Assembly (NCBI RefSeq): GCF_003814875.1
Contig: NZ_RKQF01000001.1
Location: 2,046,001-2,110,000 of the forward strand
DNA from: Streptomyces sp. Ag109_O5-1
GTDB taxonomy: Bacteria; Actinomycetota; Actinomycetes; Streptomycetales; Streptomycetaceae
DNA: 64,000 nucleotides
Direction of reading: 5' to 3'
Numbering within the stretch: the stretch's first letter is position 1; every line of letters begins with the position of its first letter. This document shows positions 1 through 9,091 of the stretch, one piece after another. The notes under the pieces were generated by a model. That model had not been told where the DNA came from, searched no databases, and saw nothing but the letters and a program-made list of their open reading frames with translations. The position numbers and the translations under genes are program-made.

Positions 1-617
1 TCCAGAGCCTCGCGCCCGGCGCGGATGAAGAGCCGAAGCACGCGCTGTGCATCGTCGAAGCACGCCGTGATCTGCTCGTCCATGTCCAGGACATCAGCCT
101 CGCTCAGCGACCCCGCCACCGCCCTCGCCTCGTGCTCCTCCGCGCAGCTCAGCAGGGAGCGGAGGCTGGACATGCAGTCGCCCACCCGCGCGGCCACCTC
201 CTCGGGGCCCTGCAACTCGACCGCGTAGGACGTCTGCAGAGCATCCCTGTACGCGATTCTGCCGCGCAACCGGATCTCCTCCCGTTGCGCGGCCTCCGGA
301 GCACCGGGCAGAGAGCATCTGTGATAGTCGAGAGCCGCGATCCGGGCCGTCTGGGACTTCTCGGTGAACTCCTCGTAGATCGCCTTCCGATGCTCTCGAC
401 GCCACCGATGGTGCTCCAGGCGGAGATCGAGTTCCTGAAGCACTTCCCGCCGCCGTGACTCGCGTTCCTCCTGTTGTTCCAGAGCATGTTGCCTGGCACG
501 CTCCGACCGCAGAGCGAGGAAACCCGTCAGGCCGCTGCCGATCAGGGTTCCGATAATTCCCATGAACGAGAGGAGCAGAGAACCGGCCACACCTACTGTC
601 TGTGCAGCCCGGTACAC
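1..617 (-). CDS. Membrane-anchored coiled-coil protein (3' end cut by window)
   Basis: Translating the minus strand gives an open frame that runs off the left edge. A short polar N-terminus is followed by one hydrophobic segment (AGSLLLSFMGIIGTLIGSGL), then a charged, Glu/Arg/Gln-rich stretch likely to be coiled coil, then a mixed helical region. This suggests a single N-terminal membrane anchor with a cytoplasmic helical body. I do not recognise the family. I took the GTG at 617 as start; a GTG at 590, just before the hydrophobic segment, is possible, and neither has a strong ribosome-binding site. The stop lies outside the window, so total length is unknown. Confidence 0.6.
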   Translation of the reverse strand, partial: MYRAAQTVGVAGSLLLSFMGIIGTLIGSGLTGFLALRSERARQHALEQQEERESRRREVLQELDLRLEHHRWRREHRKAIYEEFTEKSQTARIAALDYHRCSLPGAPEAAQREEIRLRGRIAYRDALQTSYAVELQGPEEVAARVGDCMSSLRSLLSCAEEHEARAVAGSLSEADVLDMDEQITACFDDAQRVLRLFIRAGREAL

Positions 618-685
618 GATTACGCGTCCGTTCCCTTCCGACCATCGAGACCGCAGGGTCGAGCGTGACTGCGGCGGAAACTCGC

Positions 686-2908
686 TCAGGGCTGAAGGTC
701 GTCCGCCGTGCCCAGGCCCGTAAGCGCGCCCACCGGGTCCAGGTCCGGGGTGCCTCTGGGCCACCAGTCGTCGTGGCCCGGTTCGGACTCGTAGGCGTAC
801 CAGAGGCCGTCGCGGCCGAGGCGGAGCTGGACATGGCCGGCCGGGTGGGTGAGGTGGTTGCGCCAGGGGCGGAACGCCGGGAGATCGGCGGCGAGGAGCA
901 ACGGTCGCGCTCGGTCGAAGCGGCCGGCCGGTGGATCCCACGGCTCTTCGAGTACGTCGAGCCCCTCGATCCCGCCCTGGCGCCAGGCGGCGACCGCGCG
1001 CGCCAGGTCGCCCGGGGTACGGCCGACGGCGTCGGCGAGGGTCGCGTAGAGGGCACGGGTGGACGCGGTGAGGCCGGAGCCGGGGCGGGCCGCGGCCAGC
1101 CGCACCGCGTCCTGCCAGAGGGTCAGCTCGCCGACCGGGTCGCATCCGGTGGCGAGCAGGGCGTGGGCGCGGGCGGCGGCGTCGGTGGCGAGCTGGTCCA
1201 GCGCGAAGGGGTCGGGTCCGCCGGGCACCGCCGGATAGACCGGGGGCTGCTCGGGGTGCGCCGGGACCGGCAACGGGGGCGGCAGCGGCGGGAGTTGCCG
1301 CGGGACGAGGGCCTCGGTGGCCCGGATGCCGGGCAGCGACGTCGGCTGCCGCTCCCGGGCCGCGCGGGCGGCGTTCCGGCGGGACAGCGCGTCGAGCACC
1401 TCGCGCTCCCCGCGGCCGCGCAGCAGAAGCAGCACGAACGGGTCGGCGTCCAGCAGCCGCGCGGTCTGGTAGCAGAGTGCGGCCGCGTGCTTGCAGGGGT
1501 GGCCGAAGTCCGGGCAGCTGCAACGGGGTTCGAGCTCTCCCGGCCCGGGCAGCAACGGAACCCCGCTGTCCGCGAGTGTCTGCGGCAACTCCTTGTCGAG
1601 CAGGGCGGCGATGTCCCCGGGCCGGTCGGCGGCGGCCTCCAGGAACCGCTCCCACTCGTCCTCGCCGAAGGTACGCAACCGCAGCTGTACGCGGTACGGC
1701 CGGGGCCGGCTCCCCTGCACATAGGCGAGGACCAGTCCGGGGGTCACGGTGATGGCGTCCACCTGCCCCTGCTCCGCGTAACTCCGCCCCCGGGCCAGCC
1801 GCTTGACGTCCAACGCGCCCTCTTCGAGCGCCCGGACCCAGGCGTTGCCCCACCAGGTCTCGGCGAACTCGGGGCCGACGGCGGAGGACCGGGCCGGGAG
1901 GGAGGGGAAGGTACGGCGGAGTTCGGTGTCGCGGTGAGGGGTCGCCATGGTGCGGGGCAGGTGGGGGGTGGTGGGGGCGGTTGGGGTGCCCGCGGTCTCC
2001 GTGCCTCCGGTGGAGGTGTGGCCGTGCCCCCACGACTGCGCGGGGTCACCGGCACCCATCGCCCCGGTCGTGCGCGGAAGGTCCTCGGGGCGCCGGGGGC
2101 CGGTCACAGGCCCGCGATCGGTCGGCCCCGGATGCGCAGATGCCGCGGCGTGCGGGTGTGCCGGACCCGTCACCCGGGGAAGCCGCCCGTCCACGGACCG
2201 CTCCTCGTCGACGAGTCCGGCCGGGGTTCCCTCGCCCGTCCGGTCGTCGGTCGGTTCGGGCGCCACCGGCTCGTCCTCGTCCGGGGGCATCCGGAACGCG
2301 GTCGCCAGGAACTGCTTCAGGTCACGGGCGGTGCGATGACGCGTCGCGGCTGCCAGAGCCGGTGACAGCGGCGGGCGCGCCGCACGGGCCGGAGCCGCTT
2401 CGGCCGCCTCTGCCGCGGCCGCCTCGGCCCGCCGCCGCTCCTCCCGCGCCGCACGCAACGCCTCCCGGGCGATGTCACCGGGACGACCCCCGGGGCGGGA
2501 GGCGGCAGCACCGGAGTCGGTCCGGGTGACACCCGGGCCGGGCCGGTCGGCGTCGGCCTCGTGCGAACCGGAGCCGGAGTCGGAGTCGGCGGCCCCGTCC
2601 TCCGCGCCCTTCGCGGCGACAGCCGTCCGCAGCGCCAGACGCGCGACGTCACCGGGCCTGGGCGCCCGCTCCCCCGACGCCACGCCCGCTGTTCCCCCCG
2701 CCCGCGAGCCGACGCCCTGCGCCGGTTCACCGGGCTCGGCCGCACCCTGCGCCCGCTCCTCCGTGTGCTCCGCCGAGCCCTCGACCGGAGCCGCCGCCTC
2801 CTCCTCGACCGGAGCCACCCCGTCGCCCCCGGTCTCCGCCCCGCGCCCCCGCGCCGCCCGCAGCGCCCGTCGGGCCGCGTCGCCCGGTCGCTGCTCGCCC
2901 TCGCTCAT
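686..2908 (-). CDS. SWIM zinc-finger protein paired with SNF2 helicase
   Basis: The 740-aa product has a long low-complexity N-terminal third rich in Ala, Arg, Glu and Pro. A conserved domain follows, with a SWIM-type zinc motif, CSCPDFGHPCKH, near residue 465 (CxC...CxH). SWIM fingers are thought to mediate DNA or protein binding. The ATG overlaps the stop of the upstream SNF2 ATPase gene (ATGA at 2905-2908), so the two are translationally coupled and probably act together. SWIM/SNF2 pairs are common in Streptomyces; their exact role (chromatin-like remodelling, repair or transcription) is not established. Repeated RPGD.AR.ALRAAR-like segments in the N-terminal region may be short DNA-binding or disordered repeats. 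Confidence 0.85.
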   Translation of the reverse strand: MSEGEQRPGDAARRALRAARGRGAETGGDGVAPVEEEAAAPVEGSAEHTEERAQGAAEPGEPAQGVGSRAGGTAGVASGERAPRPGDVARLALRTAVAAKGAEDGAADSDSGSGSHEADADRPGPGVTRTDSGAAASRPGGRPGDIAREALRAAREERRRAEAAAAEAAEAAPARAARPPLSPALAAATRHRTARDLKQFLATAFRMPPDEDEPVAPEPTDDRTGEGTPAGLVDEERSVDGRLPRVTGPAHPHAAASAHPGPTDRGPVTGPRRPEDLPRTTGAMGAGDPAQSWGHGHTSTGGTETAGTPTAPTTPHLPRTMATPHRDTELRRTFPSLPARSSAVGPEFAETWWGNAWVRALEEGALDVKRLARGRSYAEQGQVDAITVTPGLVLAYVQGSRPRPYRVQLRLRTFGEDEWERFLEAAADRPGDIAALLDKELPQTLADSGVPLLPGPGELEPRCSCPDFGHPCKHAAALCYQTARLLDADPFVLLLLRGRGEREVLDALSRRNAARAARERQPTSLPGIRATEALVPRQLPPLPPPLPVPAHPEQPPVYPAVPGGPDPFALDQLATDAAARAHALLATGCDPVGELTLWQDAVRLAAARPGSGLTASTRALYATLADAVGRTPGDLARAVAAWRQGGIEGLDVLEEPWDPPAGRFDRARPLLLAADLPAFRPWRNHLTHPAGHVQLRLGRDGLWYAYESEPGHDDWWPRGTPDLDPVGALTGLGTADDLQP

Positions 2909-5727
2909 GACGTCCTCCGCAACGACACCAGGTCGGACAGCTCACGGTCCGTCAGTTCGGTCAGAGCTGCCTCGCCGGAGCCCAGGATCGCGTCGGCGAG
3001 GGCGCGCTTGGACTCCAGCATCTCGGCGATGCGGTCCTCGACGGTGCCCTCGGTGACCAGGCGGTGGACCTGGACGGGCTGGGTCTGGCCGATGCGGTAC
3101 GCGCGGTCGGTGGCCTGTTCCTCCACCGCCGGGTTCCACCAGCGGTCGAAGTGGACGACATGGCCCGCGCGGGTGAGGTTGAGGCCGGTGCCCGCGGCCT
3201 TCAGGGACAGCACGAGGACCGGGGTCGCGCCGGCCTGGAAGCGGTCAACCATGCGCTCCCGCTCCGGTACCGGTGTGCCGCCGTGCAGGAGGTCGACCGG
3301 GACCGCGCGGACCTGGAGGTGCGCGGTGATCATGCGGGCCATTCCGACGTACTGGGTGAAGACGAGTGCCGAGCCGTCCTCTGCGAGGACGGTGTCCAGC
3401 AGCTCGTCGAGCAGGGTGAGCTTGCCGGAGCGGGCGGCCAGTCCGTCGACGCGGGACTCCTCCTTCAGGTACAGCCCGGGGTGGTCGCAGATCTGTTTGA
3501 GCGCGCCGAGCAGCTTGAGCACCATGCCCCGGCGTGCGATGCCGTCGGCCGTCTCGATGGCGAGCAGCGACTCACGGACCACCGCCTCGTAGAGCGCGGC
3601 CTGTTCGCGGGTGAGCGGGACGGGGTGGTCCGTCTCGGTCTTGGGGGGCAGTTCGGGGACGATGCCCGGGTCGGACTTCTTGCGGCGCAGGAGGAACGGG
3701 CGGACCAGGCGGGCGAGCCGGCTCACCGCCTCCTCGTCCTCGCCGTTCTCCACCGCGCGCGCGTGCCGGGCGCGGAAGGACTTCAGGGGGCCGAGGAGTC
3801 CGGGGGTGGTCCAGTCGAGCAGGGCCCAGAGTTCGGAGAGGTTGTTCTCCACGGGGGTGCCGGTGAGGGCCACGCGCGCGGGGGACGGGATCGTGCGCAG
3901 CGCCTTGGCGGTGGCCGAGTAGGGGTTCTTCACGTGCTGTGCCTCGTCGGCGACGACCATGCCCCAGGGCTGTTCGGCGAGGCGGGCCGCGGTGGCGCGC
4001 ATGGTGCCGTAGGTCGTGAGGACGAAGCCCGAGGCGAGGCCGTCCAGGGTGCGGTCGGGGCCGTGGAAGCGGCGGACCGGGACGCCGGGTGCGAACCGGG
4101 CGATCTCCCGCTGCCAGTTGCCCAGCAGGGAGGCGGGGCAGACCACCAGGGTCGGCTCCTGGCGCGCCCGCTTCAGGTGCAGGGCGATGACGGTGATCGT
4201 CTTGCCGAGGCCCATGTCGTCGGCGAGGCAGCCGCCCAGGCCGAGGGAGGTCATCAGGTCGAGCCAGGCCAGGCCGCGGAGCTGGTAGTCGCGCAGGGTG
4301 GCGTGCAGACCGGCGGGCGGCTCGGCCGGGCGGATACCGGCCGTGAGGCGGTCGCGCAGGGCCGCGAGGACGCCGACGGGGACCGTCTCGACGGTCTCGC
4401 CGTCCACCTCGGCCTCGCCGGTGAGTGCCACGGAGAGCGCGTCGACCGGGTCGAGCAGACCCAGTTCGCGCTTGCGGGCCTTGCGGACCAGCGCCGGGTC
4501 GACGAGCACCCAGCGGTCCCGCAGCCGTACGACCGGACGGTGGGCCTCCGCCAGGGCGTCCATCTCGGCCTCGCTGAGCGGGTCGCCGCCGAGCGCCAGC
4601 TGCCAGCGGAACTGAAGCAGTTCCTCGCTCTCGAAGAAGCCGGTACCGTCGGTCGCCGAGCCCGGGGCCGGCCGGACCACCGCCGCCGCGGTCAGGTCCT
4701 GTGCCAGGTCGCGGGGCCAGTGCACGGCGACCCCGGCCGCCGCGAGCCTGGTCGCCGCCACGCCGAGCAGTTCTCCCAGCTCCTCCTCGGAGAGCGCGAG
4801 CACCTCGGGTACGTCCTGTTCCGCCAGACGGGCCAGCGGCGGCCACACCCGCGCGGCCCGGCGCACGGCCAGCGCCGCGTCGACGCGCGCGCGGGGGCCG
4901 AAGGCGGCGTCGGACTCCCCCGCCCACAGCGCGGCCGCGTCGGTCACCAGGGTCGGGTCGGCCAGGCTGTGCACCTGGACGATCGCCGCTCCCGCGCGGA
5001 GCGCGCCCTCGCCGTCCTCGAACAGGTCGTACGCCGACAGGTCCAGGCGCAGCGAGATCCGCACGCCCGCGTCCATGCCGGCGGCGACCTCCGCGGCCCA
5101 CTCGTGGGCGTCGGGCAGCCGCTGGGGCTCGCGGGCGGCGAACGGCCGGCCCGAGGTGTGGGGCGCGGCCGGGGTGCGCGGCAGGGTGTCGGCGACCGCG
5201 TCGAGGAAGGAGCGGATCAGCGCCTCGGGCTGGGGCAGGGTGAGCGGGCCGGGGCCGGGCAGCGGGACGGCGTGGCCCTCGGCGGGGAGGGCGGCGGCCA
5301 CCGCGCGCAGGTGGGCGATGTCGGCGGGTTCCAGGGGGCCGGCCCGCCAGGCGTCGTGGCCGGCCGGGGTCAGACCGGGGAGCAGCCGGCCGCGGGCGGC
5401 GAGCCGCAGCGCGTGCTGGGCGGCGGCGCCCCAGCAGGCGGTGGCGGGATGGGCGGCGGGGTCGCGGCGGGCCCGGACGAGCAGCGGGAGGGCCTCGGCG
5501 ATCGGCAGGGTCAGCGCGGGCACCTGCCGACGGCGGACCCCGGCACCGTGCCGTCGTACGACCGTCAGGTCCTCGGTCGCCGACGCGGAGGCGGAGTCGG
5601 GCAACGGGTCCCCCGCCGGGTCCCAGAAGGCGATCCGGCCCTGGCGCGGGAGGTCCGCTGGCAGATAGACGGCGGCCAGGCGCACGTGCACGCCGTCAGG
5701 GGTCTCGGTCACCGTGCTGCCGCTCAT
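2905..5727 (-). CDS. SNF2-family DEAD/DEAH ATPase (helicase-like)
   Basis: About 940 aa. The C-terminal half carries the Swi2/Snf2 core: Walker A ADDMGLGKTIT (near residue 505), DEAQ box VVADEAQHVKN (near 595), LTGTPVENN, and a helicase C-terminal domain ending with HFDRWWNPAVEEQATDRAYR and IGQTQPVQVHR. The N-terminal half resembles the SNF2-associated helicase N domain of bacterial HepA/RapA-like ATPases. The ATG at 5727 is preferred over the in-frame GTG at 5739 because GGGAGGTG lies at good spacing before it and overlaps the GTG. The SWIM gene follows with a 4-nt overlap. Predicted role: ATP-driven translocation on double-stranded DNA. Confidence 0.92.
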   Translation of the reverse strand: MSGSTVTETPDGVHVRLAAVYLPADLPRQGRIAFWDPAGDPLPDSASASATEDLTVVRRHGAGVRRRQVPALTLPIAEALPLLVRARRDPAAHPATACWGAAAQHALRLAARGRLLPGLTPAGHDAWRAGPLEPADIAHLRAVAAALPAEGHAVPLPGPGPLTLPQPEALIRSFLDAVADTLPRTPAAPHTSGRPFAAREPQRLPDAHEWAAEVAAGMDAGVRISLRLDLSAYDLFEDGEGALRAGAAIVQVHSLADPTLVTDAAALWAGESDAAFGPRARVDAALAVRRAARVWPPLARLAEQDVPEVLALSEEELGELLGVAATRLAAAGVAVHWPRDLAQDLTAAAVVRPAPGSATDGTGFFESEELLQFRWQLALGGDPLSEAEMDALAEAHRPVVRLRDRWVLVDPALVRKARKRELGLLDPVDALSVALTGEAEVDGETVETVPVGVLAALRDRLTAGIRPAEPPAGLHATLRDYQLRGLAWLDLMTSLGLGGCLADDMGLGKTITVIALHLKRARQEPTLVVCPASLLGNWQREIARFAPGVPVRRFHGPDRTLDGLASGFVLTTYGTMRATAARLAEQPWGMVVADEAQHVKNPYSATAKALRTIPSPARVALTGTPVENNLSELWALLDWTTPGLLGPLKSFRARHARAVENGEDEEAVSRLARLVRPFLLRRKKSDPGIVPELPPKTETDHPVPLTREQAALYEAVVRESLLAIETADGIARRGMVLKLLGALKQICDHPGLYLKEESRVDGLAARSGKLTLLDELLDTVLAEDGSALVFTQYVGMARMITAHLQVRAVPVDLLHGGTPVPERERMVDRFQAGATPVLVLSLKAAGTGLNLTRAGHVVHFDRWWNPAVEEQATDRAYRIGQTQPVQVHRLVTEGTVEDRIAEMLESKRALADAILGSGEAALTELTDRELSDLVSLRRTS

Positions 5728-5860
5728 ACGTTCTGCCACCTCCCGCCCACACGTCGGATCAGACGTCTTCGACTGTACGGGCGGGGTCTGACAATCGGCT
5801 CCGGCGGCCGACTGGGGCCCGTCGCCACGGCACGGTGCGCAAGACCGCGCAGGACGGTCG

Positions 5861-6442
5861 CTACGGCACGGTGCGCGAGACGACGTAGATCATCGGGTAG
5901 TTCGGGTCGGCCGTGTTCACGACCACGTCCTGGGTGGGCGCCGGGTTCTTCTGGGTGTGCGTCAGGCCCGACCAGGCTCCGGGGCCGGTGAACCTCCAGC
6001 CGGTGATCTTCTGGTCGCGGGTGCTGACGCTGATGTCGTTCTTCTTGAGGTCGTCCCGGTTGACGCCCATGCCGGCCAGGAAGCCGTCCAGGCCGGCGCT
6101 GTTGGTACGGAACTGGACGTAGAGACGGCTGGTCTTCCAGTTGTTCGTCTCGTAGTACGCGATCCGGTCGGCCGGGTGCGGGACGGGCACCTGGTAGAGG
6201 CGCCGCTGCACCTTCGACGGCCAGCCCTCGGTGAGGCCGGTCGCCGAGTACTTGGACTCCTTGTCCTTGCCGCTGTCGCGGCTCTGGGCGGCGGAGATCA
6301 CCAGATAGCCGGCCGGTACGCCGATGAGCAGCACGATGATCAGCAGCGTGAGCGCACGGCGGCGGGCCTTGTGGCCGGGGGTCTCCGGCGGGCGCTGCGG
6401 TTCGTCCGGAGGTGCGGCCTGGTGCGGCAGCGAAGCGATCAT
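5861..6442 (-). CDS. Single-pass membrane protein, function unknown
   Basis: 193 aa. The ATG at 6442 overlaps the stop of the ROK kinase gene (ATGA at 6439-6442), which decides the start. A Pro-rich cytoplasmic N-terminus (about 30 aa) precedes one transmembrane helix (LTLLIIVLLIGVPAGYLVIS) and an extracytoplasmic domain of about 140 aa rich in Trp, Tyr and Thr. The architecture matches small conserved actinobacterial membrane proteins of unknown function. Coupling to the sugar-kinase-like gene suggests co-expression but does not define a role. Confidence 0.75.
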   Translation of the reverse strand: MIASLPHQAAPPDEPQRPPETPGHKARRRALTLLIIVLLIGVPAGYLVISAAQSRDSGKDKESKYSATGLTEGWPSKVQRRLYQVPVPHPADRIAYYETNNWKTSRLYVQFRTNSAGLDGFLAGMGVNRDDLKKNDISVSTRDQKITGWRFTGPGAWSGLTHTQKNPAPTQDVVVNTADPNYPMIYVVSRTVP

Positions 6443-7584
6443 GCGGTGTCCTGGGTGCGGCGGGCCTCCGCGTACCGCTCGTAGCGCTCGTAGCGCTCCA
6501 CCCGGCGCCGGTTGGCACGCCGGAACCGGCGGGCGACGAGCCGGGCCAGGTCGGCGGCGCCGACCATGCCGGCCTCGGGGCCCAGCTGGGCGCGGGCGAT
6601 CCGGGCCTCGGGGCGGTAGCCGCGGCCGGTCAGCTGGCGCTTGAACGCGTCCCGGGCGGGGCCGATCAGCAGGTCGTCGGCGGCGCTGACGCCACCGCCG
6701 ATCACGAAGCAGGACGGGTCGAGGGCGGCGGCGAGGTTGGCGATGCCGACGCCGAGCCACTGGCCGATGTCCTGGAGCAGCTCGATGCACATCGCGTCGC
6801 CCTCGCGGGCCAGCTCTGTGATCATCGGGCCGGAGATCTCGTTGATGTTGCCCTTGACGTGCTCGATGATCCCGTAGGCCACCGGGGAGTCGGCCGCCGC
6901 CAGTTCCTTGGCCTCGCGGACCAGCGCGTTGCCGGAGCTGTACTGCTCCCAGCAGCCGCGGTTGCCGCACGGGCAGCGGTGGCCGCCGGGCACGACCTGC
7001 ATATGACCGAACTCGCCGGCGACGCCGTACTTGCCGCGCTTGACCTGGCCGTCCTCCAGGATGGCACCGCCGATGCCGGTACCGAGCGTGATCATGACGA
7101 GGTGGTCCTCGCCGCGGCCGGCGCCGAAGCGCCACTCGGCCCAGGCGGCGGCGTTGGCGTCGTTGTCGACCAGGACGGGCACGGCGAGCCGGCCGGCGAG
7201 GCGGTCGCGCAGCGGCTCGTTCCGCCAGGACAGGTGCGGGGCGAACAGGACGCGGTTGCGGTCGGCGTCGACCCACCCGGCGGCGCCGATGCCGACCGCG
7301 TGCACGTCGTGCCGGTCGGACAGGTCCAGGACCAGCTCGACGATCGTGTCCTCGACGACCTTCGGGCTCTTGGACTTGTCCGGGGTCTCCGTGCGGAGCT
7401 TCTCCAGGATGTTGCCGTCGGCGTCCACGACGCCCGCCATGACCTTGGTGCCGCCGATGTCGATGCCCACCGTCGGCACACGGGGTGCGGTCAGGTGGGA
7501 GCGGCGTTCCCTGGTACCCACCGTTCGCAGGACGGGGGCTCGGCGGGAGCCGATGGGGGCGGTGAGGTCGCGGTAGGTGCTCAT
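6439..7584 (-). CDS. ROK-family sugar kinase (glucokinase-like)
   Basis: 381 aa. An ATP-binding motif GIDIGGTKVMAGVVD, substrate motif VDNDANAAAWAE, second phosphate motif LGTGIGGAI and ROK zinc signature CPCGNRGCWEQY are all present, so it should phosphorylate a hexose such as glucose. The first ~35 residues before the fold are a poorly conserved extension. The C-terminus ends in a short tandem repeat (YERYERY) encoded by a duplicated 9-bp unit around 6478-6500. It lies upstream of and overlaps the membrane-protein gene. Beyond its 5' end is the remnant of a sugar-binding lipoprotein, consistent with a former sugar uptake locus. Confidence 0.9.
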   Translation of the reverse strand: MSTYRDLTAPIGSRRAPVLRTVGTRERRSHLTAPRVPTVGIDIGGTKVMAGVVDADGNILEKLRTETPDKSKSPKVVEDTIVELVLDLSDRHDVHAVGIGAAGWVDADRNRVLFAPHLSWRNEPLRDRLAGRLAVPVLVDNDANAAAWAEWRFGAGRGEDHLVMITLGTGIGGAILEDGQVKRGKYGVAGEFGHMQVVPGGHRCPCGNRGCWEQYSSGNALVREAKELAAADSPVAYGIIEHVKGNINEISGPMITELAREGDAMCIELLQDIGQWLGVGIANLAAALDPSCFVIGGGVSAADDLLIGPARDAFKRQLTGRGYRPEARIARAQLGPEAGMVGAADLARLVARRFRRANRRRVERYERYERYAEARRTQDTA

Positions 7585-7639
7585 CGGGCTCGATTCTGCC
7601 GCACGCTCGCGCGGAGTGCCGTTCGGGGGACATAAAGGT

Positions 7640-7745
7640 GGCTACCGCGTCGTTGCCGGGTGCGGGTTGTCCGTGGCTGGTCGCGCCCACGCGGCGGAGC
7701 CGCACATCGAAACAGCCCCGCGCCCCTAGCCCCGCTGCAGTTCGT
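7640..7745 (-). repeat. Streptomyces dispersed intergenic repeat
   Basis: Read on the minus strand, the segment contains GGGGCGCGGGGCTGTTTCG, then a GCGGCTCCGCCGCG-type palindrome and a CGACCAGCCACGGAC tract. From memory these are typical of the GC-rich dispersed intergenic sequences common in Streptomyces. It sits exactly where the binding-protein reading frame loses sense, marking a deletion junction. A genome-wide search would confirm copy number. Confidence 0.5.
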
Positions 7746-8024
7746 GGCGTAGGGACTCAAGGTCGCTTCCGCCTGCCATCTGTTGTCCTTGCGGGCGGCC
7801 TGCTCGGCACCGTTCTGCACGATGTCCCAGAAGGTGTCGCCGTCCCCCGAGTGCGTGATCATCGCGACGGTCCAGCGGGGCGTGTTCACCGCCGCCCTCC
7901 TCTGGGCCGCGGCGGTGTTCCTGGCGTCCTCCGCCCGCTTGCCGCCGGTGCTGCTGCACCCGGCGAGGGTGGCGCTCAGCGCCCCCGCCACCGCGATGCC
8001 CAACCAGGTCCGAAACCGTGCCAC
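7726..8024 (-). pseudogene. Truncated sugar-binding lipoprotein (ABC importer SBP)
   Basis: The GTG-initiated frame begins with a lipoprotein signal (MARFRTWLGIAVAGALSATL, lipobox LAGC). It continues with the mature N-terminus of a periplasmic-binding-protein-like sugar receptor (TPRWTVAMITHSGDGDTFW, IVQNGAEQAARKDN). Sense is lost after about 80 residues, whereas such proteins are usually 330-370 aa. In another frame the junction reads GGSDLESLRHELQRG and stop, plausibly the C-terminus of a different gene. A deletion therefore seems to have removed the rest of the receptor and the importer genes. A near-perfect operator lies upstream at 8178-8193. Confidence 0.75.
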
Positions 8025-8177
8025 GAGGCCGTGCCCTTCTTGCCGTGCTCCTTACGTGCGAGAGGGGCGGGCGAGCTCACCGTCGGTGACCACCGAAGGC
8101 GAGCTCGCCTGCCCCAAAAGCCTCAGTACCGAACATGAGGTACACCCCTTACCAAGGTGGGGGTTACCTTGCGGTCA

Positions 8178-8193
8178 CATTGTCCGGACAATG
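8178..8193. promoter_or_regulatory. 16-bp palindromic operator upstream of SBP remnant
   Basis: CATTGTCCGGACAATG is a perfect 16-bp palindrome, about 155 bp upstream of the truncated receptor start. A related site lies in front of the oxidoreductase gene at 9038-9050. Because a HutC-type GntR gene lies between the two, it is the likely ligand of both sites (inference). Confidence 0.65.
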
Positions 8194-8223
8194 CGACCAG
8201 CACAGCCGGGACCGGGACGGCAC

Positions 8224-8988
8224 TCAGGTCCGTACGAGCAGCTGGAACTCGAAGGAGTAGCGGGTCGGCCGGTAGATGTGATCACCGAACTCGACGGCGC
8301 GGCCGGTGTCGTCGTACGTGGTGCGCTGCATGGTGAGCAGCGGGGCGCCCTCCGGCTCGCTGAGCCGCTCGCCCTCGGCGGCCGTGGCGCCGCGCGCGCC
8401 GATGGACTGGCGGGCGCTGTGCAGGGTGATCCCGGCGCCCCGCATCAGGCGGTACAGGCCGGTCGCCTCCAGCTGCCGGGTGTCCAGGTCGAGCAGGCCC
8501 GACGGCAGATAGTTGGTGAGGTACGCCATCGGCTCGCCGTGCGCCAGCCGCAGCCGTTCGATGCGGTGCACCTCGGTGGTCTCGGCGACCCCGAGCGCGG
8601 CCGCGACCTCGGCGGAGGCCGGGACGACCGTGTTGACCAGGACCTTCGTCGCGGGGCGCTGGCCGGCCGACTCCAGGTCGTCGTAGAGGCTGCTGAGCTC
8701 CAGCGGGCGTTTGACCTGACTGTGCACGACCTGGGTGCCGACGCCCCGGCGGCGGACGAGGAGTCCCTTGTCGACAAGGGACTGGATGGCCTGACGGACG
8801 GTCGGGCGGGACAGACCTAGCCGTGCGGCGAGTTCGATCTCGTTGCCCAGCAGGCTGCCGGGGGTGAGCGAGCCGTGTTCGATGGCCGCTTCCAGCTGCT
8901 GGGCGAGCTGGAAATACAACGGCACCGGTGAGCTACGGTCCACTCTGAGGTCGAGCGACACGGTCGGGTCCACATCTGGTTTCGGCAC
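8224..8988 (-). CDS. GntR/HutC-family transcriptional regulator
   Basis: 254 aa from a GTG at 8988. The N-terminal winged helix contains PVPLYFQLAQQLEAAI and the recognition segment AARLGLSRPTVRQAI. A UTRA ligand-binding domain (HutC fold) fills the C-terminal two thirds (EVHRIERLRLAHGEPMAYLT, RPTRYSFEFQLLV). Longer upstream in-frame sequence lacks domain sense. The gene is divergent from the Gfo/Idh/MocA oxidoreductase, and their 103-bp intergenic region contains TTGTCCGGACA. It probably represses sugar uptake and oxidation genes until a sugar or sugar phosphate is bound. Confidence 0.9.
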   Translation of the reverse strand: MPKPDVDPTVSLDLRVDRSSPVPLYFQLAQQLEAAIEHGSLTPGSLLGNEIELAARLGLSRPTVRQAIQSLVDKGLLVRRRGVGTQVVHSQVKRPLELSSLYDDLESAGQRPATKVLVNTVVPASAEVAAALGVAETTEVHRIERLRLAHGEPMAYLTNYLPSGLLDLDTRQLEATGLYRLMRGAGITLHSARQSIGARGATAAEGERLSEPEGAPLLTMQRTTYDDTGRAVEFGDHIYRPTRYSFEFQLLVRT

Positions 8989-9037
8989 GGGCCTGAGCGT
9001 ATCCCCGTGACGGGTTGGCGGGAAGTTGTGTAGTTCG

Positions 9038-9050
9038 ATTGTCCGGACAT
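9038..9050. promoter_or_regulatory. Operator half of divergent GntR / oxidoreductase promoter
   Basis: ATTGTCCGGACAT shares the TTGTCCGGACA core with the perfect palindrome at 8178-8193. It is centred in the 103-bp divergent intergenic region, 42 bp before the oxidoreductase ATG, and a TTGACA hexamer follows at 9056-9061. Binding here could regulate both divergent genes. Confidence 0.55.
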
Positions 9051-9091
9051 ACGGATTGACAGCGCACGGGCTGCACCAGCACCTTGTTCCC

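Noticed and set aside
602..5991. Very long plus-strand open frames opposite the SWIM and SNF2 genes
   Set aside because: They are antisense frames created by high GC bias; composition is Gly/Arg/Val-rich without domains, while the minus strand has clear motifs.
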